Shown here: piece by piece, positions 27,732-35,902 of the stretch
How the letters are laid out: each line of letters starts with the position of its first letter
How positions within the stretch are numbered: the first letter of the stretch is position 1
DNA from: Nautiliaceae bacterium
GTDB taxonomy: Bacteria > Campylobacterota > Campylobacteria > Campylobacterales > Nautiliaceae
DNA length: 64,000 nt
NCBI GenBank assembly: GCA_027038555.1
Contig: JALVVX010000025.1
Coordinates: 26,954 to 90,953 of the forward strand
Reading direction: 5' to 3'
Program-made: the position numbers and the translations under genes
The notes under the pieces: model-generated
The model's database searches: none
Seen by the model: the letters and a program-made list of their open reading frames with translations, nothing else
Told to the model about the DNA's origin: nothing

Positions 27732-28487
27732 TCAAACTCCTCTTTTTTTACCAAAAAGTCTTATATGAATTCTGTCAGAATACCTGTATCCGTTTTTAAG
27801 ACAGAATTCAAATACAAAAGGAGCATTTTTTTCAAGCTCTTCTTTTGTTGCGCCAAGGGGCATACAGTATATTGGAATTTCTACTCCCTTTGTAATATCA
27901 TCAATTTCTTTTTTTAAATCCCTGTCAATCACAAATTTAAAAAAACTTCTTTTGGCGTTTTTTGCAATATTTTCAATTACATCTTTTTTTATCCTTTTTT
28001 TATATTCTTCACCGCTGTTTGAGAGTTTTACACTCATAGCAAATGCTACTTTTTTAAATTCCGGATATTTTTCAAAATCGGGAGAGATTGTAGCATTTGT
28101 CTCAATCGTTATAAGTCCTTCAAACCACTTAATTAAAGGCGCAAGTCTTTCAAAATAAAGCCCCGGCTCTCCGCCTGTTATAACCAAATCAGGACTGAAT
28201 TTCAGATATTTTTTTATCTCGGCTTTAATCTCATTTATACTCATCTCTCGCCAGCTGTTTTTGTATCTTTTGTCAACGGCATAAAAACTATCACACCCAT
28301 TTGCACCAAACCCAGGACATTTAAGATTACATCCCCCGACTCTCAAAAACACACTCGGATTTCCTGAGTATTTGCCCTCACCCTGAATTGAGTAAAATAT
28401 TTCACTTACAGGAATTGTACCCCAAAAAATTTCACGATTTTTCGGGGAGCATTTTAATTTTTCACTTATTTTCAATTTACTCTCCAA
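27732..28487 (-). CDS. queE: 7-carboxy-7-deazaguanine synthase QueE
   Basis: A 251-residue radical-SAM enzyme that makes 7-carboxy-7-deazaguanine from the QueD product. IFYSIQGEGKYSG and the cluster-binding region are at 31-65, and ITGGEPGLY is near 135. The three Cys that would bind the 4Fe-4S cluster are 53, 57 and 65 (CX3CX7C), not the canonical CX3CX2C; QueE enzymes are known to vary here. It overlaps the upstream FAH gene by 16 bases and abuts queD. Confidence 0.9.
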   Translation of the reverse strand: MESKLKISEKLKCSPKNREIFWGTIPVSEIFYSIQGEGKYSGNPSVFLRVGGCNLKCPGFGANGCDSFYAVDKRYKNSWREMSINEIKAEIKKYLKFSPDLVITGGEPGLYFERLAPLIKWFEGLITIETNATISPDFEKYPEFKKVAFAMSVKLSNSGEEYKKRIKKDVIENIAKNAKRSFFKFVIDRDLKKEIDDITKGVEIPIYCMPLGATKEELEKNAPFVFEFCLKNGYRYSDRIHIRLFGKKRGV

Positions 28488-29074
28488 CTTTTCTCAACTA
28501 TTACTTTTCCGTCCTTATAAATTCTTCCTATAAATTCATCGCCTCTTTCAACTTTTCCAACTCCCTTAGGAGTTCCGCTCATTATAATATCAAAGTCTTC
28601 AAGCCCGAATATTTCATCAATGTCACTGACTAAAAATTCAGGCTTATACATCATAAGATGAGTTCCGCCTCTTTGAACTACACTCCCGTTTTTTATAGCC
28701 TCGACTTCAAGCGTTTTTATATCATCAATTTTTACAAAATCACTAAAAACAGCGGCACCCTTAAAAGCCTTTGCCCTCTCCCACGGAAGACCTTTTTGTT
28801 TAAGATCACTTTGAATATTTCTTAAAGTCAAATCAAACCCGAATCCAACACCGATAATTTTTTTATTTTTAATCAAAAAGCTGATTTCACCTTCATAATG
28901 CATTCCCTCTTTATAAATTATATTTTCATCAATCGCACTGTTTGGCTTTATAAAATATACCGGCTCACTTGGCATTTCATTGTTAAGTTCTTTGATGTGT
29001 TCTACATAATTTCTTCCGACACACACGATTTTACAAGGAGCGATTTTTTGGTTTTTAAAATTTATTGTTTTCAT
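28472..29074 (-). CDS. Fumarylacetoacetate hydrolase-family protein
   Basis: A 200-residue FAH-fold protein. CVGRNYVEHIKEL, PVYFIKPNSAI and the metal-binding HYEGEISFLI are typical, as is GVGFGFDLTLRNIQ. Family members are decarboxylases, hydrolases or hydratases acting on 2-oxo acids, and the exact substrate is not predictable. The ATG lies inside the HepT gene (20-base overlap), and the 3' end overlaps queE by 16. Confidence 0.9.
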   Translation of the reverse strand: MKTINFKNQKIAPCKIVCVGRNYVEHIKELNNEMPSEPVYFIKPNSAIDENIIYKEGMHYEGEISFLIKNKKIIGVGFGFDLTLRNIQSDLKQKGLPWERAKAFKGAAVFSDFVKIDDIKTLEVEAIKNGSVVQRGGTHLMMYKPEFLVSDIDEIFGLEDFDIIMSGTPKGVGKVERGDEFIGRIYKDGKVIVEKSWRVN

Positions 29075-29411
29075 CTAAATACCTTTTAAATTTTTCTTTT
29101 AAAATAGGAAGTTTTTCTTTAATAATTTTTTCAATAAGTGCTAAATTTACCCCTTCATAAGCATGTACTATAAAATTTCTAACATTATAAGCACCTTTTG
29201 CATCTTCTAATAAATTTAACTTTTCTAAGATTTCATTATCAATTTTATTTATTTCTTCCCCTATTTGTGATAAGTGCATTAAAATTGCCGGTTTTGCTTC
29301 TATTTCATCTAAAAGCGCCTTAGTTACATATTTATGTCTATCAATAATTTTCTCGATGAACTGTATTCTTTCAACAATAAACTCTATTTTAGGCAAATTT
29401 TTATTAAACAT
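29055..29411 (-). CDS. HepT-like toxin (DUF86 RNase)
   Basis: A 118-residue helical protein of the HepT/DUF86 family. The catalytic HEPN motif is RNFIVHAY (R-X4-H-X-Y), near residues 86-93, with the Tyr that MntA modifies in characterised pairs. It overlaps its MNT partner by 8 bases and the FAH gene by 20. Unmodified HepT cleaves RNA; modification by the partner keeps it off. Confidence 0.9.
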   Translation of the reverse strand: MFNKNLPKIEFIVERIQFIEKIIDRHKYVTKALLDEIEAKPAILMHLSQIGEEINKIDNEILEKLNLLEDAKGAYNVRNFIVHAYEGVNLALIEKIIKEKLPILKEKFKRYLDENNKF

Positions 29412-29703
29412 CAATTTTATCTTTCATATACTTTTTAGCAATTTCATTTAAAGTACTCTCATCTATTAAATCAACTTTTCTTTTAAATACGTTTTGCAAC
29501 TCTTCTTTTATCTGAACTAAATTATTAATTATTTCAAACACATCTTTATTTAAAGCTTCTTTTTTTAAAGAATAAACAATATCAATATCACTGTTTTTAT
29601 TAAAATCTCCTCTTGCAAAAGACCCAATAATATATTTTATCTCTAATAAATCTTTATATTTATTTTTAAAATCTTTCAATATTTTTAACTCTCTTTTCTC
29701 CAT
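29404..29703 (-). CDS. MNT-family nucleotidyltransferase antitoxin
   Basis: A 99-residue minimal nucleotidyltransferase. The motif GSX10DXD is complete: GSFARGDFNKNSDID near residues 27-41. In MntA-HepT pairs this enzyme adds AMP to the toxin Tyr. The ATG at 29703 is fixed by the TAATG overlap with the flavin reductase stop; a longer frame would read through the 7-bp repeat (RNGEWI). The HepT gene follows with an 8-base overlap. Confidence 0.9.
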   Translation of the reverse strand: MEKRELKILKDFKNKYKDLLEIKYIIGSFARGDFNKNSDIDIVYSLKKEALNKDVFEIINNLVQIKEELQNVFKRKVDLIDESTLNEIAKKYMKDKIDV

Positions 29704-29720
29704 TATCCATTCTCCATTTC
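29700..29720. repeat. 7-bp repeat at the flavin reductase-MNT junction
   Basis: On the coding strand ATGGAGAATGGATAATGGAG supplies the last residues (MENG) and stop of one gene and the ribosome binding site and start of the next. Confidence 0.75.
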
Positions 29721-30260
29721 GCAAAGTCTTGCATATCCTTTGCCAACTCTTGCAACCGGTTCAAATTCTCCTTCAATATACATTTTGTTTATTCTTAAAA
29801 AAAACGGGATTGTGGCCATCTCCTCATTTTCAAATGTTCCGTAAAGCTTGGTTAAAAAAGCTCTTTTACATCCTTTAACAATTGGAGGAAAATTTTCATC
29901 AATTCTTTGAAGTTCTATTCCAAACTTCTCGGCTTCGCTTATATTGTGAGGTAAAACTTCTCCCGTTTTATCCATCTTTTCAGTGAGTTCAATCGGTACT
30001 AAACATACACTCGCCTTTTTTGTCTCTTTTATGTTTTTAAATGTATCTTTTGGCTCATTTATCCCTTTTTTTTCTCTTCCAATACTTACCATCAAAAGAG
30101 GAGGAACAGAACTAACGCCCGTAAAATAACTAAAAGGCGCTATATTTATAATCCCCTCATTTTCTGTAACTATCCATGCCACCGGTCTTGGAATGATATT
30201 GCCGGCCATAAGTTTGTATCTCTCAACACTCTCAATTTTTTCAAAATCGATAATTTGCAT
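29703..30260 (-). CDS. Flavin reductase-family FMN-binding protein
   Basis: A 185-residue DIM6/NTAB-type flavin reductase domain: AGNIIPRPVAWIVTENEG, NIAPFSYFTGVSSVPPLLMVSIG and the central KDTFKNI segment. It probably reduces FMN with NAD(P)H. Its last residues and stop lie in a 7-bp repeat. It is the first gene of a six-gene minus-strand run (with MNT, HepT, FAH, QueE and QueD). Confidence 0.88.
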   Translation of the reverse strand: MQIIDFEKIESVERYKLMAGNIIPRPVAWIVTENEGIINIAPFSYFTGVSSVPPLLMVSIGREKKGINEPKDTFKNIKETKKASVCLVPIELTEKMDKTGEVLPHNISEAEKFGIELQRIDENFPPIVKGCKRAFLTKLYGTFENEEMATIPFFLRINKMYIEGEFEPVARVGKGYARLCEMENG

Positions 30261-30299
30261 AAAAAGCCTTTTTGTTATAATTATATCAAAGGAGTGATA

Positions 30300-30917
30300 A
30301 TGAAAAAATTAATTCTTTTAATTAGTGCAATATTTGTATTTGCTTATCAGATGACAAACACCAAAACCTATACACAAAAAACCACTCCGCAAAACATAGA
30401 AATTTCTCTTAATATTCAAACTAAAAATAAAAATTTAAATAGTCTCTTAAAAAATATATCTGACATCATAAATCTTTCACAAAACATTTGCGAAAAAAGC
30501 AGTTATAATTTTTATCCTGCATATGATAAAAACGGGGATTTCATCTCTTACAATGCAAACATTAACAGTTTTTGTAAATTCCCGAAAACAAAAATAAAAG
30601 AGTTTTCAAAATTTTTAGACGAAATAAAATCAAAAGCCAAAATAAAAATGAATTCGATTAAACTCTCACCTAATGATAAAGAAAAACAAAAAATATTAAA
30701 AAATTTAAGAAAAAAAGCATATACCGAAGCACAAAAAGACGCCGAAAAACTTTCAAACACATTAAATAAACAGTGTTTTGTCACTCAGTTTAGATTCAAT
30801 AATCAAAATCCACCTATAAAAATAATGTATAAAACTTTATCTGTTAAAAGTATGCCGCTTCCAAAACAAAATAACGACATTTATCTAAAAGTGTTTTATA
30901 AAATAGAGTGTTACTGA
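30300..30917 (+). CDS. Exported SIMPL/DUF541-like protein
   Basis: A 205-residue protein with a signal peptide (MKKLILLISAIFVFA) at the chosen ATG, which follows AAAGGAGTG; a longer frame lacks a site. The segment KKAYTEAQKDAEKLSNTL near residue 150 resembles the conserved helix of SIMPL-domain periplasmic proteins. Cys appear in pairs, so disulfides are possible. The 3' end overlaps yjbQ by 7 bases. Function unknown. Confidence 0.6.
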   Translation: MKKLILLISAIFVFAYQMTNTKTYTQKTTPQNIEISLNIQTKNKNLNSLLKNISDIINLSQNICEKSSYNFYPAYDKNGDFISYNANINSFCKFPKTKIKEFSKFLDEIKSKAKIKMNSIKLSPNDKEKQKILKNLRKKAYTEAQKDAEKLSNTLNKQCFVTQFRFNNQNPPIKIMYKTLSVKSMPLPKQNNDIYLKVFYKIECY

Positions 30918-31327
30918 CCAAAAGCGGTAATAACTATTTTTCTTGGGCTTGGATAGTCCCTGTGTTCGTTAAGATATATTCCCTGCCATATCCCAAGATT
31001 AAGGCTTCCGTCAGTTATAGGAATATTTAGACTCACTCCAAACATAGAAGATTTAAAGTGTGCTGGCATATCATCACTGCCTTCAAGCGAATGGTGATAA
31101 TGATACCCGTCAGGCACAAGTGAGTTTGAAATTTCTTCCATATCAATTCTTACATCAGGTGAAGCATTTTCATTAATTGTAAGGGATGCTGAGGTATGTT
31201 TTAAAAAAATATTCATCATTCCGACATTTATATCACTGATATCAACGGCAGTTAAAATTTTATCCGTAATTAAGAAAAAACCCCTTTTAGGGGCTTTTAT
31301 CTGAATCTCTTTTTGTCTAAAAATCAT
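30911..31327 (-). CDS. YjbQ/UPF0047-family protein
   Basis: A 138-residue protein with the family landmarks LKHTSASLTINENA, YHYHHSLEGSDDMPAHFKSS and LNLGIWQGIYLNEHRD. The His residues form the likely metal site. YjbQ proteins have a weak thiamine-phosphate synthase activity, but the physiological role is unclear. The ATG overlaps nrdB by 11 bases, so it is co-translated with ribonucleotide reductase. Confidence 0.92.
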   Translation of the reverse strand: MIFRQKEIQIKAPKRGFFLITDKILTAVDISDINVGMMNIFLKHTSASLTINENASPDVRIDMEEISNSLVPDGYHYHHSLEGSDDMPAHFKSSMFGVSLNIPITDGSLNLGIWQGIYLNEHRDYPSPRKIVITAFGQ

Positions 31328-32357
31328 CAAGATTCAAACTTCCTTTTGAATAATTAACCACATTTCCTTCAAAAAAGTTTGTTTTTTGGTCGTTAAATGA
31401 GCTAAAACTGTCAAACCAGCTGATAGGATTTTTAAGCCCGATTTCAGGGAATAAAAGTTCAAGTCCCATAGCGTTTGCTCTTTTATTTGCCAAGTATTTG
31501 GTAAACCTGTCAATAAGCTCTTTACTTAAACCTAAAATCTCATCGTTTGTAATATAAAGTCCCCAGTCTCTTTCAAGCTCATACGCAGCGAAAAGCATCT
31601 CTTTTATATTTCTGTAAACCTCAGGAGTGAAAAGGTCTGGAAACTCTTTTTGAATTTCTTTAAAGATATTTGCAAAAAGCGCAGTATGTGTTACCTCATC
31701 TCTTTGAATAAATCTTATCATCTGCGCGCTTCCAAGCATTTTACCGGCTCTTGCAAGCACATAAAAAGAAGCAAAACCGTTATAAAAATAGACTCCTTCC
31801 AAACATTGATTAGCCACTATCATATAAATTTTTGCTTCATCATCTCCATCAAGAGCCTTAGCTCCCCACTCTTCATAAACATTTCCTATAAATTCGTTTT
31901 TTTTGCGAAGATTCTCATCCGCCCTCCACATTTCATAAATTTCATCTGTATTTAGCGAAATACTATCCACCATAACCGCATAACTTTGAGAATGAAGGGC
32001 TTCTTCAAAGGCTTGTCTAACCAAACACATATTAACCTCAGGCGCAGTAATCCACGGATTTACATGATCGGGAGTATTGTTTGTCTGAATCGAATCCATA
32101 AAAATAAGCTGTGCAAGGGCTCTATCGTACATTCTTTTCTCAGCCGGAAGCAATTGGCGATACTGTCTTGCATCTTCTGTCAAATCCACTTCTCTTGGAA
32201 ACCAAGTATTTGCAAGCATCATCTCCCACAAATTATACGCCCAAGGATATGAAAGTTTATTAAGATTTATTATCCCCTCGGTACAACCGTTAATAATAGA
32301 TGTGGTTGAGCCTTTGTGCATCGGGCAGTTATAATTAAAAAGTCTTTTTATCTGCAT
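31317..32357 (-). CDS. nrdB: Ribonucleotide reductase class Ia, beta subunit
   Basis: A 346-residue R2 subunit holding the diferric-tyrosyl radical. Ferritin-like metal ligands appear in QAFEEALHSQSYAVMVD and IQRDEVTHTALFAN; the C-terminal tail (YSKGSLNLDDF) is the part that docks on NrdA. A -10 box (TATAAT, 32391-32396) lies upstream, so it can be expressed apart from nrdA. A DUF3800 gene sits between it and nrdA. Confidence 0.96.
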   Translation of the reverse strand: MQIKRLFNYNCPMHKGSTTSIINGCTEGIINLNKLSYPWAYNLWEMMLANTWFPREVDLTEDARQYRQLLPAEKRMYDRALAQLIFMDSIQTNNTPDHVNPWITAPEVNMCLVRQAFEEALHSQSYAVMVDSISLNTDEIYEMWRADENLRKKNEFIGNVYEEWGAKALDGDDEAKIYMIVANQCLEGVYFYNGFASFYVLARAGKMLGSAQMIRFIQRDEVTHTALFANIFKEIQKEFPDLFTPEVYRNIKEMLFAAYELERDWGLYITNDEILGLSKELIDRFTKYLANKRANAMGLELLFPEIGLKNPISWFDSFSSFNDQKTNFFEGNVVNYSKGSLNLDDF

Positions 32358-32390
32358 TTTTGCTCCTTGACAAAAATAAAATTTTGGTAT

Positions 32391-32396
32391 ATTATA
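32391..32396 (-). promoter_or_regulatory. Candidate -10 box for nrdB
   Basis: TATAAT on the minus strand, 34 bases before the nrdB ATG and directly after the three-way-junction structure. No consensus -35. Confidence 0.5.
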
Positions 32397-32404
32397 GCAA
32401 AAGA

Positions 32405-32449
32405 AGACAGGCTCGCAGCTTATGCGAGAGGTGCTTAACCTGCCTGTCT
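32405..32449 (-). ncRNA. Three-way-junction structured element with two identical loops
   Basis: An outer stem AGACAGG/CCTGTCT (32405-32411 with 32443-32449) encloses two hairpins: CTCGCA-GCTTA-TGCGAG (32412-32428) and AGGT-GCTTA-ACCT (32429-32441). Both loops are GCTTA on the plus strand (TAAGC on the minus). The arrangement lies between the DUF3800 stop and the nrdB -10 box. It could be a folded RNA, a processing or terminator structure, or an element end. Strand is assumed from the flanking genes. Confidence 0.6.
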
Positions 32450-32454
32450 CTTGA

Positions 32455-33372
32455 TTATATATTTTTTAAATAATCTGCCTCATCTAAAAGCAGTGTATCT
32501 TTATCATTTCTTAAAGTGGCTATTTTTAAATTTCCTTTGAAAATAAGATAATTAAATGTTTCTTCCAAATATTCATTTTTAAAAATTAAATCCATCTTTT
32601 TAATAGGATTTTTTAAATATTCACTATATTTTTTAATTATATATAGTAAAATGTCGCTGATTTGAATCAAATGTGATTCATTAGACGGTATAAAAAGCAT
32701 ATTACCTACAACATTATAAACTTTGCTTTCAAATTTATTTTTTAATGGAAACGAGTCTTTTATATTAATTTTATGTTTCCAGCTTGTGCTTTCAAATAAA
32801 ATTCTCTTAAATAAAAGTTCTTTTGAATTTAAATTTGATATATTTATATCCATAAAAAACAAATTTATTTTTTCTTGTTTTTTACTTACCTGATTATAAA
32901 AACCATCCGCAATTAAAACTCCATAAGAATTTTTTTCATTCAAAAATGTATCTAAAAGATTTAAAAAGTTTTTAAATACATAACCTTCAACATTCTCAAT
33001 TTTATTTCTATTTAAAATGGATACCAAAAAAGTTATATTTAATTTTGCTAAAAATTGAAACAATTCAATTATAAAATTTGTCAATTTTTCTTTATTCAAA
33101 TCAATTTTTTGTATCAAAGGAATTATTTTAAATTTAAAATTCTCTCTTTTATTCCTTTTTGAAGGAAGTCTGTTAAAAAAGATATAATTAAATATATCTA
33201 CAAAATGAATTTCGACTTCCAGCATATTTTCAATTCCGAGAAACTCCTTTGCAATTTCAGTAATTAAAATTTCCGATTTTATCAAGTTGTTCTCATCAAC
33301 CGCCAATCCTCCGTACAAAACAATTTTAGAGTCTTTATTTGTACCGCTTTCGTCAGTAAAAACAAGATACAT
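32455..33372 (-). CDS. DUF3800 protein between nrdA and nrdB
   Basis: A 305-residue protein of the DUF3800 family. The N-terminal FTDESGTN motif with a further Asp/Glu-rich LLADGFYNQ segment is family-typical. DUF3800 is thought to have an RNase H-like fold and is frequent on mobile and defence loci, but the function is not established. It begins 8 bases after the nrdA stop with a GAGGT site, so it is probably co-transcribed. Lower Gly/Ala content and looser composition than nrdA suggest later acquisition. Confidence 0.85.
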   Translation of the reverse strand: MYLVFTDESGTNKDSKIVLYGGLAVDENNLIKSEILITEIAKEFLGIENMLEVEIHFVDIFNYIFFNRLPSKRNKRENFKFKIIPLIQKIDLNKEKLTNFIIELFQFLAKLNITFLVSILNRNKIENVEGYVFKNFLNLLDTFLNEKNSYGVLIADGFYNQVSKKQEKINLFFMDINISNLNSKELLFKRILFESTSWKHKINIKDSFPLKNKFESKVYNVVGNMLFIPSNESHLIQISDILLYIIKKYSEYLKNPIKKMDLIFKNEYLEETFNYLIFKGNLKIATLRNDKDTLLLDEADYLKNI

Positions 33373-33380
33373 AATTTACC

Positions 33381-35822
33381 TCACTGACATCCAAAACACT
33401 CAACACTTCTGTCCATTACTTCTTCACTTACCTCAGGAGACTGGCTTCTTAAATAATAAAATGATTTAAGCCCAAGTTTCCATCCGAGTGTATAAATTTC
33501 ATTGAGATATCTTCCGCTTGCTTTATCTGTGGTTATGAAAATATTAAGACTTTGTCCCTGGTCTATCCATTTTTGTCTTATAGCAGCAGCCTTTACAAGT
33601 ATAGTCTGGTCAAGCTCATAAGCCGGTGTATAAAACATATATGTTTCAGCACTTAAATTTGGTACTACAACCGGAATAAGCCCGCTTAAATTTTCTTCAT
33701 ACCATTTTCTTTTATAAACCGGCTCAATAGTCTGAGTGGTACCTGTAAGAATAGAAATAGAAGAAGTTGGGGCAATAGCCATTAAATATCCGTTTCTAAT
33801 ACCGCCTTTTACTTTTTCCCTAAGAGCTTCCCAGTCATATTCCATGGCACTGAAAAGATCTCTTTCTACAAGTCTTTTTGCGTTTTCATTTGCTGTATCT
33901 ATCGGTAAAATCCCTTTACTCCATCTGCTGCCTTCAAATTCCGGATAAGTTCCTTTTTCTCTGGCGAGGTCTGCACTTGCATTGATTGCGTGATAACTTA
34001 TGCCTTCAAATATCTCATCTATAAGTTTAAGGTGCTCTTCACTTCCCCAAAAAATCTGCTTCTCAGCCAACATTTGGGCTTCACCCATCGCACCAAGCCC
34101 AATGGCTCTGTTTTTAAGGTTTGTATCTTTTGTTTTTTTAACCGGATAAAAATTAAGGTCTATTACATTATCAAGCATTCTGATTGCGACAGGAACTACT
34201 TCTTTGATTTTTTCAGGCGTATTTACTTTACTCAAATTCACACTTGCAAGATTACAAACAGCAGTTTTACCGCCAACCGCCACTTTTTCTGCAATATAAA
34301 CCTGTTTGCCGTCAATTGAATCAAGTGAAGTAATTTTTTTGGCTTTTTTTACTACCTTAACGCCTCCGCTTTCAACCTCAACATCCTCTTCTTCTTCATA
34401 CATTACAAAACTCTCATCTTCAAAAGTAATTTTTACTTTATAATGATTTGGCTCTGTATTTTGAAAAATTTCGGTACAAAGATTTGAGCTTCTTATAATT
34501 CCGCTGTGGTCGTTTTGGTTTCTTCTGTTTGCATTGTCTTTAAAACAAAGAAAAGGATTTCCTGTTTCATAATATTCAAGAAGAATTTTCTTCCACAGCT
34601 CTTTTGCTTTTATTCTTTTTTTAGGAATATCCTCTCTTTGTTCGTATTCTATATATTTTTTCTCAAACTCTTCTCCATAAATTTCAGTAAGCTCAGGAGC
34701 ATCATAAGGATCAAAAAGAGTCCAAAGTTCATCTTTTTCAACTCTTTTCATAAACAAATCGCTTATCCATAAAGCTGGAAACAAATCATGCGCACGGCGT
34801 CTCTCTTCTCCGGAATTTTTTTTCAAATCCAAAAAGTCCAAAATATCCATATGCCACGGTTCAAGATAAACTGCAATTGCCCCTTTTCTGGTTCCGAGCT
34901 GATCAACAGCAATAGCAATATCATTTGTAATTTTAAGCCAAGGAATTACACCTCCGGCCGCATTTTTGTGATTGTCTATAAAACTTCCAAGGGCTCTTAT
35001 CCTGCTTACATCCCAACCGATTCCTCCTCCAAATTTTGATAAAAGCGCCATTTCTTTAAAATCATCGAAAATACCTTCTATATTATCATTCATACTCCCC
35101 ACATAACAGCTACTTAGCTGATGTCTTGTAGTTCTTGCGTTTGAGAGTGTAGGAGTAGCAACCATTACTTCAAATTTAGAAATCACATCATAAAATTTCT
35201 TAGCCCAATACCCTCTTATTGATTTTGGATCTTTCAAATCCAAACCGATACTCTCTTCTTTGGGGATTGAATTCGGATTTGTTTCATTTTGAGCAAGAAA
35301 CATCGCAACACCCATAAATAACTGTTGAGGAAGTTCTATCGGTTTTCCCTGTTTATCTTTGATAATGTATCTGTCATAAAGCGTTTTAATGCCAAGATAA
35401 GTAAACTGCAAATCCCTCTGGGGTTTAATATAGGCATTTAAATCGTCAAGGTCGAATTTTTCTTTAAGTCCGGGAAGTATCCTGCCGGCTTTTTCACCTT
35501 TTTCAAAATATTCTTTTAAATGATTATATCCCGTAAACCCTGTGACTCTATGATATAAATCATACAAAAACAGTCTTGCCGCTACAAAATTCCAATTCGG
35601 TCTGTCTATATCTATTTTATCAACTGCGGTTTTAATCAAAGTGTCCTGAATTTCTTCGGTAGTAATTCCGTCGCGAAATTGAAGTTTTGCATCAAGTTCA
35701 AGTTCGCTGTAATCAACCCCTTCAAGCCCTTCACATGCGGCCATTGTGTATTTTCTGATTTTAGAAATATCAAGAGGTTCTTTTCTTCCGTCTCTTTTAA
35801 TAACTGTAATTCCCGGATACAT
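33381..35822 (-). CDS. nrdA: Ribonucleotide reductase class Ia, alpha subunit
   Basis: An 813-residue catalytic subunit. It starts with an ATP cone (VIKRDGRKEPLDISKI), then SNARTTRHQLSSCYVGS with the active-site Cys, IRSSNLCTEIF near 445 with the catalytic Cys/Glu, and ends with SVECFGCQ, the redox-active C-terminal Cys pair. An insert with an EEEED acidic run at about 475-500 is common in Campylobacterota NrdA. It is followed 8 bases later by DUF3800 and then nrdB. Confidence 0.96.
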   Translation of the reverse strand: MYPGITVIKRDGRKEPLDISKIRKYTMAACEGLEGVDYSELELDAKLQFRDGITTEEIQDTLIKTAVDKIDIDRPNWNFVAARLFLYDLYHRVTGFTGYNHLKEYFEKGEKAGRILPGLKEKFDLDDLNAYIKPQRDLQFTYLGIKTLYDRYIIKDKQGKPIELPQQLFMGVAMFLAQNETNPNSIPKEESIGLDLKDPKSIRGYWAKKFYDVISKFEVMVATPTLSNARTTRHQLSSCYVGSMNDNIEGIFDDFKEMALLSKFGGGIGWDVSRIRALGSFIDNHKNAAGGVIPWLKITNDIAIAVDQLGTRKGAIAVYLEPWHMDILDFLDLKKNSGEERRRAHDLFPALWISDLFMKRVEKDELWTLFDPYDAPELTEIYGEEFEKKYIEYEQREDIPKKRIKAKELWKKILLEYYETGNPFLCFKDNANRRNQNDHSGIIRSSNLCTEIFQNTEPNHYKVKITFEDESFVMYEEEEDVEVESGGVKVVKKAKKITSLDSIDGKQVYIAEKVAVGGKTAVCNLASVNLSKVNTPEKIKEVVPVAIRMLDNVIDLNFYPVKKTKDTNLKNRAIGLGAMGEAQMLAEKQIFWGSEEHLKLIDEIFEGISYHAINASADLAREKGTYPEFEGSRWSKGILPIDTANENAKRLVERDLFSAMEYDWEALREKVKGGIRNGYLMAIAPTSSISILTGTTQTIEPVYKRKWYEENLSGLIPVVVPNLSAETYMFYTPAYELDQTILVKAAAIRQKWIDQGQSLNIFITTDKASGRYLNEIYTLGWKLGLKSFYYLRSQSPEVSEEVMDRSVECFGCQ

Positions 35823-35902
35823 TATTCTCCTTTTTAAAAGTCTAATGAAATAATATCTAAATGAGCTTAAAAAAAACTAATATATGATAAAAAAAGAAAA
35901 AA

